Origin: JAICNR01 sp035699465
GTDB taxonomy: Bacteria; Gemmatimonadota; Gemmatimonadetes; JACCXV01; JAHWKZ01
DNA length: 24,403 bases
Reading direction: 5' to 3'
Assembly (NCBI GenBank): GCA_035699465.1
Contig: DASSPT010000023.1
Span: 1 to 24,403, forward strand
Part shown: piece after piece, positions 23,885 to 24,403 of the stretch
Layout: each line of letters starts with the position of its first letter
Numbering within the stretch: the stretch's first letter is position 1
The notes under the pieces: model-generated
Databases searched by the model: none
What the model saw: the letters and a program-made list of their open reading frames with translations, nothing else
Told to the model about the DNA's origin: nothing
Position numbers and translations under genes: made by a program

Positions 23885-24403
23885 CTACTGCTTCGTCGAG
23901 TGAATCTCCATCGTCTTGTACATCTCGCCGTCTGGTCCCGGACCCCAGTTCTCGTAGTGGACGGTGGCGTCGTCCAGGAGCCGGGTCGTGTTGCGGACCT
24001 TCTTCTCCAGGTCGCCGGTCATCGGATCGGCGAAGGTCCCCTCCATCGTCATCGTCCTGGTCTCGGGATCCCACGATCCCCACGATATCATCGGACCGGT
24101 GGACATGTTGTCGTGAAACAGCGCGAAGTACTGGCCCCTCACCTTATCGTAGCCCATGACCTCGCGGCCTTCGAAGGGAGTGCCCAGGAAGTCGCCGTCG
24201 ATCTCCGTCACGAGGTAACGGCCGCCCATCGTCATCTCCGCGCTGCTCGTGGCCGTCATCTGCATGGGCTCGGCCCCCGGCGCGGGATAGAAGGTGACGG
24301 CGTGGCTCCACGAGCCGGCCAGCTGCTCCAGCACCTCATGGTTCTCGTCGGGCGCCACGGCCTCCATCATGGCCGTCATCTGTTCGGCGGTTGGATCCTG
24401 GGC
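23885..24403 (-). CDS. DUF1579 family protein (5' end probably outside the window)
   Basis: At least 164 residues of a DUF1579 protein: HEVLEQLAGSWSHAVTFYP near the start, a GGRYLVTEIDGDFLGTPFEG core, then GYDKVRGQYFALFHDN and a WDPETRTMTMEGTF strand, the order expected for this lipocalin-like beta-barrel family of unknown function. An ATG at 24379 would give a complete protein, but it has no Shine-Dalgarno sequence and the frame stays open to the window edge (AQDPTAEQ before that Met). That AQDP sequence resembles the residues just after a signal-peptide cleavage site, so I infer an exported protein whose signal peptide lies beyond 24403. It converges with addA without a visible terminator. 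Confidence 0.82.
   Translation of the reverse strand, partial: AQDPTAEQMTAMMEAVAPDENHEVLEQLAGSWSHAVTFYPAPGAEPMQMTATSSAEMTMGGRYLVTEIDGDFLGTPFEGREVMGYDKVRGQYFALFHDNMSTGPMISWGSWDPETRTMTMEGTFADPMTGDLEKKVRNTTRLLDDATVHYENWGPGPDGEMYKTMEIHSTKQ

Overview
The window is a gene-dense, high-GC bacterial chromosome segment (roughly two thirds G+C by eye) with Shine-Dalgarno starts, frequent GTG/TTG starts and many 4-base stop/start overlaps. Gene content (type II fatty acid synthesis, sucCD, ndk, UPF0182, AddAB with mutY, DUF1579, YdeI family) fits a free-living, non-model, high-GC bacterium. Groups such as Gemmatimonadota or Eisenbacteria-like lineages are possible, but the sequence alone does not prove a phylum. 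I see no phage, IS transposase, CRISPR, rRNA or tRNA.

Layout. (1) Positions 1-9017, minus strand: one long co-directional run in transcription order sucC, sucD, PTS-EIIA/CBS fusion, ndk, DUF177 (YceD), rpmF, a severely shortened plsX, fabH, fabD, fabG, acpP, fabF and the start of rnc. Spacing is tight, with overlaps or gaps under 40 bases, except for 165 bases between fabH and fabD. That gap is almost filled by a 141-bp structured element bounded by 20-bp inverted repeats. (2) 9240-10881: a plus-strand YdeI/OmpD-associated protein, a small minus-strand zinc-ribbon-like protein, and a plus-strand NarL-type response regulator with a good sigma70-like promoter and no histidine kinase beside it. 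(3) 10888-16482, minus strand: an apparent operon of phosphomannomutase/phosphoglucomutase, a seven-helix UPF0182 protein and a ClsB-like cardiolipin synthase. (4) 16558-23872, plus strand: a DNA-repair operon mutY, addB, addA, joined by overlapping codons. (5) 23885 to the right edge, minus strand: a DUF1579 protein that probably continues outside the window.

How the genes work together. The left block links TCA-cycle substrate-level phosphorylation (SucCD), nucleotide balancing (Ndk) and a possible adenylate sensor (EIIA-CBS) to ribosomal protein L32 and the fatty acid elongation machinery. The middle minus-strand operon looks devoted to the envelope: sugar-phosphate precursors, a membrane protein of unknown role and phospholipid synthesis. 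The mutY-addBA operon couples repair of 8-oxoguanine mispairs to double-strand end resection.

I did not find a clear new multi-gene defence or metabolic system. The two strongest anomalies are the inverted-repeat element between fabH and fabD and the 115-residue PlsX remnant, which keeps translational coupling to fabH but lacks most of the enzyme.
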